DNA of 64,000 nucleotides from Cellulomonas sp. JZ18 (GCF_009720485.1 NZ_CP045245.1:1922001-1986000), one strand, 5' to 3'; shown: positions 53,998 to 63,853, counted from the first letter of the stretch. Numbers and translations: made by a program. Notes: generated from the sequence alone by a model not told the origin.

Positions 53998-54329
53998 TCA
54001 GCCGAACCAGCGTGCGACCGCCTCGCGCACCGTCACCGCGTGCCGTGCGCGGCGCGCCGCCCGCCGCACGCGCCGCTCGTCGCGCAGCTCCTGCACGCGC
54101 GCGCCCAGCACCTCGACGTCCTGGCCCAGCGCCGGACGGACAGGTCCCGTGCGGCGCGCGCCGCCGCCTCCAGCTCCTCCACCCGCTCGCTCAGCGCGGC
54201 CAGCGTCTCGCTCGCCCGCGACAGCTCGGCGCCCAGCGCGACGGCCGAGCGCCACAGCCGCCGCCCCAGCAGGAACGCGCCGACGAGCGTCGCCAGCACG
54301 AGCACCACCCACACGACGGTCCAGAGCAC
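53998..54329 (-). CDS. Membrane-anchored coiled-coil hypothetical protein, probably frameshifted
   Basis: One N-terminal membrane helix (LWTVVWVVLVLATLVGAFLL) and a coiled coil (LSRASETLAALSERVEELEAA). The first frame ends at 54033 in Cys/Arg-rich sequence; another frame supplies VEVLGARVQELRDERRVRR and a coherent end TVREAVARWFG at 53998. The switch is near 54130-54145, without a long homopolymer, so this case is less sure than the others. Starts 3 nt after pafC. Function unknown. Confidence 0.6.
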
Positions 54330-54332
54330 GTC

Positions 54333-55364
54333 TCACGCCTCCTCGGCGGTCGGGCCGGGCACGGCGGCGGCCGCACCGGCAGGAGCGCCCGGCGCGTCCG
54401 CCGCGGCGAGCAGGGGCCCGTACGCGGCGAGCGCCGCGCGGGCGGCCTCGGCCACCTCGCGCGCGACGTGCGGCGGGCGCACGTCGAGCACCTCGTCGGC
54501 GGCCTGCAGCAGCAGGTGCCGCAGCCACGCCGGCTGCACGACCCGCAGGTCCACCTCGAACGAGCCGTCCGCCAGCTCGCGCGTCGCCTCCACGGGCACC
54601 GACTCGACCACCCAGCGGGCCCGCCCGGCCAGACGCACGGTCACGAGGTCGGCGTCGGGGTCGGGCGAGAACTCGTCGGCGTCGGGCGACAGGGCGTGCG
54701 CGTCCGCGGGGGCGTCGAGCACCGTCGCGGCCACGATGCGGTCCATGCGGAAGCGCCGCTCGGCGTCCGCCTCCACCGACCACCCGATGAGGTACGAGCG
54801 CTCGTCCTGCGTGACGAGGCGCAGCGGGTCGACCTCGCGCTCGCTCGTCACGTCGGAGGCGTCGACGTACCGCAGCAGCAGGCGGCGACGCCCGCTGAGG
54901 GCGGCGCCGACGGCCGCGACGACCTCGGGCCGCCCGTTGACCTGCAGCTCCACGTCGACCCCCGCGGCCGCGTCGCCGGCGGCCGCCTGCACCTTGGCCA
55001 GGGCGGAGTCGAGGACGGCGGCGCGCGCGGGGTCGAGCGCCGGGCGCAGCGCGGCCAGAGCGCGCAGCGCCGCGACCAGCGCGACCGCCTCGCGCGGGCC
55101 GAGCCGCAGGGGCCGGGTCACGCCGCGGCCCTCCGTGAGGCGCACGACGCCCTGCTCGTAGGACGCCGCGTCGAAGTCGATGAGGTCGTCCGGCAGGTAG
55201 CCGGGCGTGCCCGTCACCCACAGGGTGTCGACGTCGGCCATGACCTGCTCCGGCGTCACGCCGAACTGGGCCGCGACCTCCTCGACCCGCACGTCCTCGT
55301 GCCGTTCCAGGTAGGCGATCATCCCCAGCATCCGCACGAGGCGGTCGCTCGCGCGCTCAGGCAC
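54333..55364 (-). CDS. pafC: WYL-domain regulator PafC
   Basis: 343-residue partner of PafB; the complex activates SOS-independent DNA damage genes in mycobacteria. Winged helix RLVRMLGMIAYLERHEDVRVEE-like start, VTPEQVMADVDTLWVTG, and a WYL domain around RRRLLLRYVDASD and RSYLIGWSVEAD. GTG 55364 overlaps pafB by 8 bp and has GGAGGAGG upstream. Confidence 0.9.
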   Translation of the reverse strand: MPERASDRLVRMLGMIAYLERHEDVRVEEVAAQFGVTPEQVMADVDTLWVTGTPGYLPDDLIDFDAASYEQGVVRLTEGRGVTRPLRLGPREAVALVAALRALAALRPALDPARAAVLDSALAKVQAAAGDAAAGVDVELQVNGRPEVVAAVGAALSGRRRLLLRYVDASDVTSEREVDPLRLVTQDERSYLIGWSVEADAERRFRMDRIVAATVLDAPADAHALSPDADEFSPDPDADLVTVRLAGRARWVVESVPVEATRELADGSFEVDLRVVQPAWLRHLLLQAADEVLDVRPPHVAREVAEAARAALAAYGPLLAAADAPGAPAGAAAAVPGPTAEEA

Positions 55365-56415
55365 CGCGCGCCTCCTCCGCGACGACGGTGCCGTGCGGGC
55401 CGGCGTCGGTGCGCGGCCGGTCGAGCCGCGAGGCGACCCGCAGCAGCCGCAGCACCTCGTCGCGCACGTCCGCGGGCTCCAGGACGACCACCGCGTCCCC
55501 GTACCCCACGAGCTCCTCCGCCAGCTCCCACGCGAGCCGGAACGGCACGGCCACGAGGTCGCGGGCGGCCAGCACCGGCCCGGCACCGGGCGGCAGCACG
55601 ACGTCCGCGGGCGGTGCCGTCGCGCGGGCGCGTACGGCGCCGGCACGCTCGGGTGCCACGGCGAGCAGCGCGAGCCGCTCCGGGCCGTCCCCGGCCCACG
55701 TGCGGGAGGCGTCCGCGAGCTCCTCGGGGGTCGGCGGGTCGAACGCGCCCGGCTCCCCCACCGCCCGGACCGCGCCCCGGATCCGGCTCAGCCGGAAGGA
55801 CCGGCTCGCGCCCCGGTCCCGGTCGCGGGCGAGCAGCACCCAGCCGCCCCGGCGCGCGAGGAGCTTCCAGGGCTCGACGTGCCGCACCCGCACCTCGCCG
55901 GTCGTCGCCGCGTGGTAGGTGAACCGCACGGCCTGCCGGGCCTGCACGGCGTCGACGAGCGGCGCGAACGCCTCCCCGCCGGCGCGCACCCGCGGCGCCA
56001 GGCCGGCGACGAGGTCGCCCGCCTCGGGGCCGCTGCCGACCGCGCGCAGCTTGGTCAGCGCGCGCGAGCTGTCGGCGCGCAGCGACTGGTCCTGCCACAG
56101 CTGGGCTGCCAGCGCCAGCACCCCCAGCTCCGCGGCGGTGAGCTCCACGGGCGGCAGCGACCAGCGCTCGGTGTCGATGCGGTAGCCGACGTCGTCGCCG
56201 TGCCCGGCGTGCGTGACGGTCAGCACCGGGATGCCGAGCTCGCGCAGCGTGTCCTTGTCCCGCTCGAACATCCGCTCGAACGCCTCGGTCGAGGTGGCGT
56301 CCTGGTACCCGGCCACGGAGGCGCGCACCTGCTCCTTCGTCATGCGTCCCGGGGTGTTGACCAGGGCGATGACGAGGTTGAGCAGGCGCTCGGCGGGTGG
56401 GATCGCGGGGGGCAT
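55357..56415 (-). CDS. pafB: WYL-domain regulator PafB
   Basis: 352 residues. Winged helix ERLLNLVIALVNTPGRMTKEQ, FERMFERDKDTLRELGIPV, then the WYL domain QAVRFTYHAATTGEVRVRHV and GGWVLLARDRDRG. TACGGT lies 7 nt before ATG 56415, indicating a leaderless mRNA. The proteasome accessory ligase gene pafA, adjacent in mycobacteria, is not here; a DUF3866 gene is divergent instead. Confidence 0.9.
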   Translation of the reverse strand: MPPAIPPAERLLNLVIALVNTPGRMTKEQVRASVAGYQDATSTEAFERMFERDKDTLRELGIPVLTVTHAGHGDDVGYRIDTERWSLPPVELTAAELGVLALAAQLWQDQSLRADSSRALTKLRAVGSGPEAGDLVAGLAPRVRAGGEAFAPLVDAVQARQAVRFTYHAATTGEVRVRHVEPWKLLARRGGWVLLARDRDRGASRSFRLSRIRGAVRAVGEPGAFDPPTPEELADASRTWAGDGPERLALLAVAPERAGAVRARATAPPADVVLPPGAGPVLAARDLVAVPFRLAWELAEELVGYGDAVVVLEPADVRDEVLRLLRVASRLDRPRTDAGPHGTVVAEEARGA

Positions 56416-56513
56416 CGGGACCACCGTAGTCGGCGGCGCGCCCCCTCGCGGGCGCGCGCGCCGGGGGCACCCGGACGGCGGTCGCACGTGCCGCCCCGTA
56501 TACGGTGGCCCGC

Positions 56514-57668
56514 GTGATCGCGTGGCGTGCGGGTGTCGTGACGGAGTGCGGTGCCCGCTGGGACGGCGCCCTGGAGGCGCGGGTCGCCCTGGAGGACGAC
56601 GACCGGACGGTGCGGGCCCTGGCCTACCCGGGGCTCGTCGGCGAGCTCGAGCCCGGCGCCCGCGTGCTGCTCAACGTGACGGCCCAGGCGCGCGGTCTCG
56701 GCACCGGCGGGTACGCGCTCGTCGTCGCGCGCGCCGACGCGCTCCCGGCGGACCCGCCGCCCGGGCCCGGGCACCTGGTGAAGGCCCGCTACACGCCCCT
56801 GCAGGCGATGGTGCTGGGCGTCGACGACCAGGAGTCCCCGCACCACGAGGCGCTGCGCGACGCCGACGACCTCGCGGGCATGCCCGTCGTCGTCGCCGAC
56901 CTGCACTCGGCGCTGCCGGCGGTGCTCGCCGGCGCGCGCGCCGAGGCCGGGCTGCGGGGTCGCGCCCTGCGGGTCGCGTACGTGATGACCGACGGCGGCG
57001 CCCTGCCGGCGTGGTTCTCGCGCGCCGTCGCCGGGCTGCGCGACGCGGGGTGGGTCGACGCGTGCGTCACCACCGGGCAGGCCTTCGGCGGTGACCTCGA
57101 GGCCGTGACGGTCCACACCGGGCTGCTCGCGGCCCGGCACGTCGTGGGTGCCGACCTCGCGGTCGTGGCGCAGGGACCGGGCAACCTGGGCACCGGCACG
57201 CGGTGGGGCTTCTCGGGCGTCGCCGCGGGCGAGGCCGTCAACGCGGCCGGCGTCCTGGGCGGGCGTCCCGTGGCGTCCCTGCGCGTCTCCGGGGCGGACC
57301 CGCGCGAGCGGCACCTGGGCGTGTCCCACCACTCCCTCACGGCCTACGGCCGCGTGGCGCTCGCCGCGGCGGACGTGCCCGTGCCGGTGCTCGCCGACCT
57401 GCCGGGCACGCCGGCCGACCTCACCGCGCCGGCCGACCCCGACGCGTGGGCCGAGCTCGCGCACCGCGTGGAGGAGCAGACCACCAGGCTCGTCGCACCG
57501 GTCGGACGGCACCGCGCGCACCGGGTCACGGCGGACGGCACCCTGCTCGACGCGCTGCGGACCAGCCCCGTCCGCCTCTCCACGATGGGACGCGGCCTCG
57601 ACGCCGACCCCGCGGCGTTCCTCGCCGCGGCCGCCGCCGGTGTGCACGCGGTGCGGCTGCTCGGCTGA
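56514..57668 (+). CDS. DUF3866 family protein
   Basis: 384-residue conserved actinobacterial protein of unknown function. VTECGARWDGALEARVAL and LVKARYTPLQAMVLGVDDQESPHH-type core with DLHSALPAVLAGAR, MTDGGALPAWFSRAV and VAQGPGNLGTGTRWGFSG. TACGGT 7 nt upstream supports GTG 56514; GTG 56505 is possible. It is divergent from pafB with mirrored leaderless promoters. Confidence 0.88.
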   Translation: MIAWRAGVVTECGARWDGALEARVALEDDDRTVRALAYPGLVGELEPGARVLLNVTAQARGLGTGGYALVVARADALPADPPPGPGHLVKARYTPLQAMVLGVDDQESPHHEALRDADDLAGMPVVVADLHSALPAVLAGARAEAGLRGRALRVAYVMTDGGALPAWFSRAVAGLRDAGWVDACVTTGQAFGGDLEAVTVHTGLLAARHVVGADLAVVAQGPGNLGTGTRWGFSGVAAGEAVNAAGVLGGRPVASLRVSGADPRERHLGVSHHSLTAYGRVALAAADVPVPVLADLPGTPADLTAPADPDAWAELAHRVEEQTTRLVAPVGRHRAHRVTADGTLLDALRTSPVRLSTMGRGLDADPAAFLAAAAAGVHAVRLLG

Positions 57669-57724
57669 CGGGCGGCCGGACGAGGGCCCGACACGAGGTC
57701 CCGACCGCCCCCCGCGCCCCCGGC

Positions 57725-58189
57725 TCAGTCGTCCCGGGGGGTCGCGCTGCGCCGCGCGACGAGCGTCGCCAGCCGGCGCGCCTCCTGCTCGGCGAACGCG
57801 CCGTCGGCGCGCTGCACGCCCATGACCGCGAGGGTGTCCCCGTCGGCCAGGTCGAGCTGGACCCACGCCCGCCCCTGACCGAACCGCACGGACACGATCT
57901 GGGCCCACGTGACGTGCCGCGTGAAGAGCAGGTTGCGCACGAGCAGGCCGGTCTCGTCCGGCACGGCCCGCACGCTCGCCTGGCGCCAGCAGAACCACGC
58001 GACCGCCGCGCCGAACAGCAGGAAGCCCGCGGCGTCGAGCGGGCCGAGGCCCGGCATCGCGAGGACCAGCGCGACGGTCAGTGCGAGGAAGACCACCCCG
58101 ACGGTGAGCGTCACGCGGCGCGCGAGCCGGGGGCGGAACGGCGCCGCGAGGCGCGCGTCCTCCGCCGGGGTGCCCGTGCCGTCGGCCAC
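57725..58189 (-). CDS. PH-domain membrane protein
   Basis: 154 residues with two hydrophobic helices (LTVGVVFLALTVALVLAM, AGFLLFGAAVAWFCW) and a bacterial PH-like domain (TGLLVRNLLFTRHVTWAQIVSV). GTG 58189 lies 2 nt after the hisG stop, so it is cotranscribed with hisEG. Function unknown. Confidence 0.8.
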   Translation of the reverse strand: MADGTGTPAEDARLAAPFRPRLARRVTLTVGVVFLALTVALVLAMPGLGPLDAAGFLLFGAAVAWFCWRQASVRAVPDETGLLVRNLLFTRHVTWAQIVSVRFGQGRAWVQLDLADGDTLAVMGVQRADGAFAEQEARRLATLVARRSATPRDD

Positions 58190-58191
58190 GG

Positions 58192-59040
58192 TCAGATCCG
58201 GCAGGCGTGGATCGACGTGACGAGGATCGCGCGCGCTCCGACGTCGTACAGGTCGTCCATCACCCGGTTGGTCTGGTCGCGGCGGACCATCGCGCGCACG
58301 GCCGCCCACTCCCCGTTGTGCAGCGGGGACACCGTCGGCGACTCCAGGCCCGGCGTGATCGCGACCGCCTTGTCGACGAGCGGCAGCGGCACGTCGTAGT
58401 CCATGAGCACGTACTCGCGGGCGGTCAGCACACCCTGCAGGCGGCGCGTGAGCACGTCGAGCCCCGCGGGCTCGGCGACGTCGGACCGACGGGCCAGCAC
58501 CGCCTCCGAGCGCAGGATCGGCTCGCCGAACACCTCGAGCCCGGCCGCCCGCAGCGTCGTGCCGGTCTCCACCACGTCCGCGATGACGTCCGCGACACCG
58601 AGCCGGATCGCCGACTCCACCGCGCCGTCGAGACGGACGATCCCGGCCGGCTCGACACCGCGCTCGCGCAGGTGCACCGCGACGAGCTCCGGGTAGGAGG
58701 TCGCGATGCGCTTCCCGGCGACCTCGCGCGTGTCGGTGAGGGTGCCGGCGGTCGTCGCGAACCGGAACGTCGAGCGCGCGAAGCCGAGCGGCAGGTGCTC
58801 GACCGCCGCGGACCCCGAGTCGATGAGCAGGTCGCGGCCGGTGATGCCGACGTCGACGGTCCCGGCCCCGACGTACACGGCGACGTCCCGCGGGCGCAGG
58901 AAGAAGAACTCGACGTCGTTGTCCGGGTCGGGCAGGACGAGCTCACGCGAGTCGCGGCGCTGGCGGTAGCCCGCCTCGCGCAGCATCTCGACGGCGGGCT
59001 CGCTCAGCGAGCCCTTGTTGGGGACGGCGATCCTCAGCAC
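58192..59040 (-). CDS. hisG: ATP phosphoribosyltransferase
   Basis: First enzyme of histidine synthesis, 282 residues, long form with C-terminal regulatory domain, so probably inhibited by histidine directly. [40 protein letters not shown] and [20 protein letters not shown] are characteristic. GTG 59040 has GAGGA 7 nt upstream. Confidence 0.95.
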   Translation of the reverse strand: MLRIAVPNKGSLSEPAVEMLREAGYRQRRDSRELVLPDPDNDVEFFFLRPRDVAVYVGAGTVDVGITGRDLLIDSGSAAVEHLPLGFARSTFRFATTAGTLTDTREVAGKRIATSYPELVAVHLRERGVEPAGIVRLDGAVESAIRLGVADVIADVVETGTTLRAAGLEVFGEPILRSEAVLARRSDVAEPAGLDVLTRRLQGVLTAREYVLMDYDVPLPLVDKAVAITPGLESPTVSPLHNGEWAAVRAMVRRDQTNRVMDDLYDVGARAILVTSIHACRI

Positions 59041-59112
59041 GGATGTCCTCGGGTGGTGCGGTCGCACCGGGTGCGGTGCGGGACGGACGGGGGGTGGCGG
59101 CGCGCGGGGCGC

Positions 59113-59376
59113 TCAGAGGTGCGTGTACACGTCCTCGAGCGTCAGGCCGCGGGCCAGCATGAGCACCTGCAGGTGGTAGAGCAGCTGCGAGATCTCCTCG
59201 GCGGTGCGCTCGTCGGACTCGTGCTCGGCGGCCATCCACACCTCGGCGGCCTCCTCGACGACCTTCTTGCCGATGGCATGGACCCCCGCGTCCAGCTCCG
59301 CGACGGTGCCCGAGCCCGCGGGGCGGGTCGTCGCCTTCTCGGCGAGCTCGGCGAACAGGGAGTCGAAGGTCTTCAC
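59113..59376 (-). CDS. hisE: Phosphoribosyl-ATP pyrophosphatase
   Basis: 87-residue second enzyme of histidine synthesis. [20 protein letters not shown] and [19 protein letters not shown] carry the acidic metal site. TAGGCT 8 nt before GTG 59376 is a likely -10; its first three bases are the stop codon of the upstream transporter gene. Followed by hisG. Confidence 0.95.
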   Translation of the reverse strand: MKTFDSLFAELAEKATTRPAGSGTVAELDAGVHAIGKKVVEEAAEVWMAAEHESDERTAEEISQLLYHLQVLMLARGLTLEDVYTHL

Positions 59377-59387
59377 GTGGGTAGAGC

Positions 59388-60101
59388 CTAGACGTCCTGC
59401 CGGAGCGCGTCGGGCGCGTCCGCCGTGAGGCTGCCCGCACCCGCGGACGCGGTCACCTCCTGCGGCTCACCCGCCCGCTGCGCCCGCAGCCACACGCCGA
59501 AGCCGTACAGGACCACGCCGCCGTACACCGCGTACAGGACGGCGGACGGGTAGTAGCCGGCACGCAGGAGCAGGGGCACCCCGACGGCGTCCACGGCGAT
59601 CCACACGAGCCAGAACTCGGTCCAGCCGCGCGCCATGCCGTACGTCGCCAGCAGGCTGCCGATGAAGATCCACGCGTCCGCCCACGGGCCCCACGAGCCG
59701 AGCGCCCGGAACACCAGCGCCGACACGACCGTGCCGACCGCTGCGACCACGACCATGCCCACGCGTGCGCGCGTGCTCGCCCAACGGGGCACGACCGCGG
59801 GCCCGCCGCCGTCGCCGCGCGCCTGCCGCCAGCGCACCCACCCGTAGACGGCGACCACCGCGAAGAACACCTGCCGGGCGGCCTGCCCGTACAGGTCCTT
59901 CGCCTGCGGCGTGTCGAAGACGCCGCCGAGGAAGACGGTGAGCAGCAGCACGTTGCCCGCGACCCCGACCGGCCACGCCCACACGCGCCGGCGCATCCCG
60001 CCGACCGCCGAGGCGAGGCCGAACAGGTTGCCGACGACCTCCCGCCACAGGATCGGCGCGCCCGCGACGACGAGCTGCGCGTCGAACAGCCAGTCGGTCA
60101 C
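59388..60101 (-). CDS. ribM: PnuC-family transporter, probable riboflavin importer RibM (PnuX)
   Basis: 237-residue membrane protein with about seven helices and PnuC-type motifs ([63 protein letters not shown]). PnuC proteins normally import nicotinamide riboside, but members inside FMN-riboswitch rib operons are riboflavin transporters in actinobacteria. The 4-bp GTGA overlap with ribH places it in that operon, so RibM is preferred. Confidence 0.85.
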   Translation of the reverse strand: MTDWLFDAQLVVAGAPILWREVVGNLFGLASAVGGMRRRVWAWPVGVAGNVLLLTVFLGGVFDTPQAKDLYGQAARQVFFAVVAVYGWVRWRQARGDGGGPAVVPRWASTRARVGMVVVAAVGTVVSALVFRALGSWGPWADAWIFIGSLLATYGMARGWTEFWLVWIAVDAVGVPLLLRAGYYPSAVLYAVYGGVVLYGFGVWLRAQRAGEPQEVTASAGAGSLTADAPDALRQDV

Positions 60102-60565
60102 GCGAGCGCGCGCAGCGCCAGGACCGTCGCCACGGCGGCCTCGGCGGCCTCGGCGCCCTTGTCCTCCCGCGAGCCGTCCAGGCCCGCGCGGTCGAGGGCC
60201 TGCTGCTCGTCGTCGCACGTGAGCACGCCGAAGCCCACCGGGACGCCCGTGCGCAGCGCGACCTCGGTCAGCCCCCACGTCGCCGCCTGGCAGACGTAGT
60301 CGAAGTGCGGCGTGCCGCCGCGGATGACCACGCCGAGCGCGACGACGGCGTCCGCGTGGGCCGCGACGCGCTGCGCGGCCACCGGGAGCTCGAACGAGCC
60401 CGGCACGCGCACGAGCGTGACGTCCTCGACGTGCGCCGCCTCCAGGGCGCGCCGCGCCCCGGCGACCAGCCCGTCCATGACGGTCGTGTGCCAGCTCGCG
60501 GCGACGACGACGACGCGCAGACCGCGCCCGTCCAGGGTCAGGGTGGGCGCTCCCGCACCGCTCAT
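60098..60565 (-). CDS. ribH: 6,7-dimethyl-8-ribityllumazine synthase
   Basis: 155 residues. Combines the two riboflavin precursors into lumazine. [53 protein letters not shown] and [17 protein letters not shown] are family motifs including the catalytic His in PHFDYV. ATG 60565 overlaps the ribAB stop. Confidence 0.96.
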   Translation of the reverse strand: MSGAGAPTLTLDGRGLRVVVVAASWHTTVMDGLVAGARRALEAAHVEDVTLVRVPGSFELPVAAQRVAAHADAVVALGVVIRGGTPHFDYVCQAATWGLTEVALRTGVPVGFGVLTCDDEQQALDRAGLDGSREDKGAEAAEAAVATVLALRALA

Positions 60566-61920
60566 GCCAGCTCCTCCAGGGGGTCGAACGCGTGGTCGGT
60601 GGTGTCCGCACCCGCGGGCGCGGGGGCGGCGTGCACGGGCTCGACCGCGATCGGCTCGCCCGTGGCGGCGCCGGGCAGGTGGAGCACGTGCCCCATGCTC
60701 GTCGCCTTCGTGCGCAGGTACGCCTCGTTGTGGGGCGTGCGCCCGACCTCGAGGCCACGGACCTCGACGACCTCGACGCCGTGCGCCCGCAGGCCCGTGA
60801 CCTTGGCCGGGTTGTTCGTCAGCAGGCGCACCCGGGTGACGCCCAGGTGGGACAGGATCGCCGCGGCGGCTCCGTACTCGCGCCGGTCGGCGGGCCAGCC
60901 GAGGTCCAGGTTCGCCTCGACGGTGTCGCGGCCGGCGTCCTGCAACGCGTACGCGGCCACCTTGGCGAGCAGCCCGATGCCGCGTCCCTCGTGGCCGCGC
61001 AGGTAGACGACCGCGCCGCCCTCGGCGGCCGCGAGCTCGAGCGCCGCGTCGAGCTGCGGCCCGCAGTCGCAGCGGGCGGAGCCGAACGCGTCGCCGGTGA
61101 GGCACTCCGAGTGCACGCGCACCGTGGGGACGGCGGCGAGCCCGGTCGTCGGCACGAGCGCGACGTGCTCGTCGCCCGTGCGCAGGTCGCGGAAGCCGTG
61201 GATGCGGAAGTCGCCGTGCCGCGTCGGCAGGTGCGCCGTGTGCGTCGCGTGCACGCGCCCCGACGGCTCCGTGACGTCGCCCGGCACCGGCTCGGTGTCC
61301 CCGTGCTCGGTGCGCCACGCACGCAGGTCGGCGATCGTCAGCAGGACGAGGCCCTCCTCCTGCGCGATCCGGGACGCCTCCGTCAGCCGGACCATCGTGC
61401 CGTCGTCGTGCACGAGCTCGGCGATCGCGCCGACCGGCTCCAGGCCCGCGAGCCGGCACAGGTCGACGGCTGCCTCGGTGTGCCCCGCGCGGTGCAGGAC
61501 ACCGCCCGGCACCGCGCGCAGCGGCAGCACGTGGCCGGGGCGGATGAGGTCGTGCGGCCCGCTCGCCGGGTCCGCGAGCACGCGCAGGGTGCGGGCGCGG
61601 TCGGCCGCGGAGATGCCGGTCGACACGCCCGTCGCGGCGTCGACCGTCACGGTGTACGCGGTGCGCCGGGGGTCCTGGCTGTGCGGGACCATGAGGGGCA
61701 GGTCGAGCGCGTCCGCGCGCGCCGCGGGCATCGGGGCGCACAGGTAGCCCGAGGAGTGCCGGATCGTCCACGCCACCCACTCCGGGGTGGCGGACTGCGC
61801 GGCGAGGATGACGTCCGCCTCGTCCTCGCGGTCCGGGGAGTCGGCCACCAGCACGGGCCGGCCCGCGCGCAGCGCGTCCAGGGCCTCCTCGACGGTGCCG
61901 AGGCGCACCGGGGCGCTCAT
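60562..61920 (-). CDS. ribAB: Bifunctional DHBP synthase / GTP cyclohydrolase II
   Basis: 452 residues making both riboflavin precursors. DHBP synthase part: [38 protein letters not shown] and [14 protein letters not shown]. Cyclohydrolase II part: zinc Cys in [17 protein letters not shown], then [14 protein letters not shown] and [11 protein letters not shown]. Both halves look intact. ATG 61920 overlaps ribE. Confidence 0.96.
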   Translation of the reverse strand: MSAPVRLGTVEEALDALRAGRPVLVADSPDREDEADVILAAQSATPEWVAWTIRHSSGYLCAPMPAARADALDLPLMVPHSQDPRRTAYTVTVDAATGVSTGISAADRARTLRVLADPASGPHDLIRPGHVLPLRAVPGGVLHRAGHTEAAVDLCRLAGLEPVGAIAELVHDDGTMVRLTEASRIAQEEGLVLLTIADLRAWRTEHGDTEPVPGDVTEPSGRVHATHTAHLPTRHGDFRIHGFRDLRTGDEHVALVPTTGLAAVPTVRVHSECLTGDAFGSARCDCGPQLDAALELAAAEGGAVVYLRGHEGRGIGLLAKVAAYALQDAGRDTVEANLDLGWPADRREYGAAAAILSHLGVTRVRLLTNNPAKVTGLRAHGVEVVEVRGLEVGRTPHNEAYLRTKATSMGHVLHLPGAATGEPIAVEPVHAAPAPAGADTTDHAFDPLEELA

Positions 61921-62558
61921 CGGGACGCCGCCGCGCCGGGCAGGGCGCCGGCCGCGGCCAGCAGCCGCTCGGTGTACTTCGCGAGCACGTCCACCTCCAG
62001 GTTCACGCGCGCCCCCGGCTCCAGCGTGCCCAGCGTGGTCGCGGCGAGCGTCGTCGGGATGAGCGAGACCCCGAACGCGTCCTCGGCCACGTGCGTCACC
62101 GTGAGCGAGACGCCGGAGACGGTGATCGAGCCCTTCTCGGCGACGTACCGCGCGAGGGACGGGTCGAGCGCGATCTCGACGTCGTCCCAGCGCGGGCCCG
62201 GTCGCCGCGAGCGGACGGTGCCCACGCCGTCCACGTGCCCCTGGACCACGTGCCCGCCGTACCGGCCGCCGACCGCCATCGCGCGCTCCAGGTTCACGGC
62301 GTCGCCGGCCGCGAGGGCCCCCAGCGCGGTGCGGCGCAGCGACTCGGGCATGACGTCGACGGCGAACGTCCCGTCGCCCGGCAGGTCGGTCACGGTCAGG
62401 CACACGCCGGACACGGCGATCGAGTCCCCCGGGCGCGCGTCGGACACGACGAGCGGCCCGCGCACGCGCAGGCGGGCGTCCCCCTCGCCCTCGGGGGTGG
62501 GCGTGCCCGGCTCGAGCGCGACGACGGTCCCGATCTCCTCGACGATCCCGGTGAACAT
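61917..62558 (-). CDS. ribE: Riboflavin synthase alpha chain
   Basis: 213 residues with two lumazine-binding barrels. [12 protein letters not shown] opens the protein; GVCLTVTDL and [19 protein letters not shown] mark the two halves. ATG 62558 overlaps the ribD stop (ATGA). Confidence 0.95.
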   Translation of the reverse strand: MFTGIVEEIGTVVALEPGTPTPEGEGDARLRVRGPLVVSDARPGDSIAVSGVCLTVTDLPGDGTFAVDVMPESLRRTALGALAAGDAVNLERAMAVGGRYGGHVVQGHVDGVGTVRSRRPGPRWDDVEIALDPSLARYVAEKGSITVSGVSLTVTHVAEDAFGVSLIPTTLAATTLGTLEPGARVNLEVDVLAKYTERLLAAAGALPGAAASR

Positions 62559-63640
62559 CAGTGCTCCTCAGTGGTGGTGGGGTCGAGCACGGGGGTGGCG
62601 ACGACGAGCACGTCGGGGCCGAGCGGGACGACCTCGACGGTGCGCAGCCGCACGGCCTCGGCGATCGTCCGCACACCCAGGTCGGCGACGGCCGCCGGGC
62701 CGGCACCCAGGACGACGGGGGCGACGTAGGCGTGCACCTCGTCGACGAGACCGGCGCCGAGGAACGCGGCCGCCAGGGTCGGGCCGCCCTCGACCAGGAC
62801 GTGCCGCACCTCCCGCTCGTGCAGGACGCGCAGCACCTCGGCGGGGTCGTGCGTGCGCACGTGCACGAGCGCGCCGCCCGGTCCGTGCAGGCGGGCGCCC
62901 GGCGGCACGTCGCGGTGGCCGACGACGACGCGCAGCGGCTGGCGCTCGACCAGCCCGCCGTCCACCGTGCGGGCCGTCAGGGACGGGTCGTCCGCGAGCA
63001 CCGTGCCGGTGCCCACGGCGATGGCGTCGACCTCGGCGCGCAGGCCGTGCGCGTGGTGCCGCGCGGGTGCGGAGGTGATCCAGCGGCTCGTGCCGTCGGC
63101 CGCTGCCACGCGTCCGTCGAGCGTCGACGCGAGTTTGAGGGTGACGAACGGCCGTCCGCGCCGGACGGCGGGCAGCCAGGCGCCCAGCGCCTGCTCCCCC
63201 GCGGCGGCCAGCACACCGGTGACGACCTCCACCCCCGCGTCGCGCAGGCGGCCGGCGCCGCCGGCGGCCACCGGGTTGGGGTCCTCGACGGACACGACGA
63301 CGCGCGCGACGCCGGCGTCGAGGAGGGCCCGCGTGCACGGGCCGGTCCGGCCGGTGTGGTCGCACGGCTCCAACGTCACCACGGCCGTCGCGCCACGCGT
63401 GCCGGCACCCCGGGCGGCGGCGTCGGCCAGCGCGGCCACCTCGGCGTGCGCGGTGCCGGCACCGCGGTGCCACCCCTCGCCCAGGACCTCGCCGTCCGGC
63501 GCGAGCAGGACGCACCCCACGCGGGGGTTCGGGCCGTGCGGGCCGCGCGCCGCGAGCTCGAGGGCGCGGCGCATGGCGTCGACCTCGACGGGTGCCGCAG
63601 CCGGGGCCGTCACCACGGCGGGGCCGCTCGTCCCGCTCAT
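62558..63640 (-). CDS. ribD: Bifunctional pyrimidine deaminase/reductase RibD
   Basis: 360 residues. Deaminase zinc motifs AHAEVAAL and LEPCDHTGRTGPCTRAL; reductase domain with FVTLKLASTLDGRVAA, WITSAPARHHAHGLRAEVDA and HVLVEGGPTLAAAFL. ATG 63640 follows GGAGGTGGG. The frame is open further upstream, but that part is the riboswitch, not protein. Confidence 0.95.
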   Translation of the reverse strand: MSGTSGPAVVTAPAAAPVEVDAMRRALELAARGPHGPNPRVGCVLLAPDGEVLGEGWHRGAGTAHAEVAALADAAARGAGTRGATAVVTLEPCDHTGRTGPCTRALLDAGVARVVVSVEDPNPVAAGGAGRLRDAGVEVVTGVLAAAGEQALGAWLPAVRRGRPFVTLKLASTLDGRVAAADGTSRWITSAPARHHAHGLRAEVDAIAVGTGTVLADDPSLTARTVDGGLVERQPLRVVVGHRDVPPGARLHGPGGALVHVRTHDPAEVLRVLHEREVRHVLVEGGPTLAAAFLGAGLVDEVHAYVAPVVLGAGPAAVADLGVRTIAEAVRLRTVEVVPLGPDVLVVATPVLDPTTTEEH

Positions 63641-63737
63641 CCGTCCCACCTCCGTGCGCGCGGGCGCTCCGGGGTGGACGGGTCGCCGCGGCGCACCGCG
63701 GACCGTCACGGCGCGCACCGGGCGCGCCGCCACGTGT

Positions 63738-63853
63738 CTCCTCCCATCCGGACTGTCACCGTCGGTCCTGGAGTTCCACCAGGTCAACCGCCGGGCCCGA
63801 GGGCCCTGCGGGTCGCGGACTGTCACCGCCGGCTCGGAATTGCACCGACCCCG
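63738..63853 (-). ncRNA. FMN riboswitch (RFN element)
   Basis: On the minus strand the conserved blocks appear in order: GGGGTCGGTGCAATTCCGA, GCCGGCGGTGACAGTCCGCGA, a variable arm, GTGGAACTCC, GACCGACGGTGACAGTCCGG and GATGGGAG (each block quoted in part). It lies 97 nt before ribD and is expected to shut the operon when FMN is abundant, probably by hiding the ribosome site. Confidence 0.97.
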
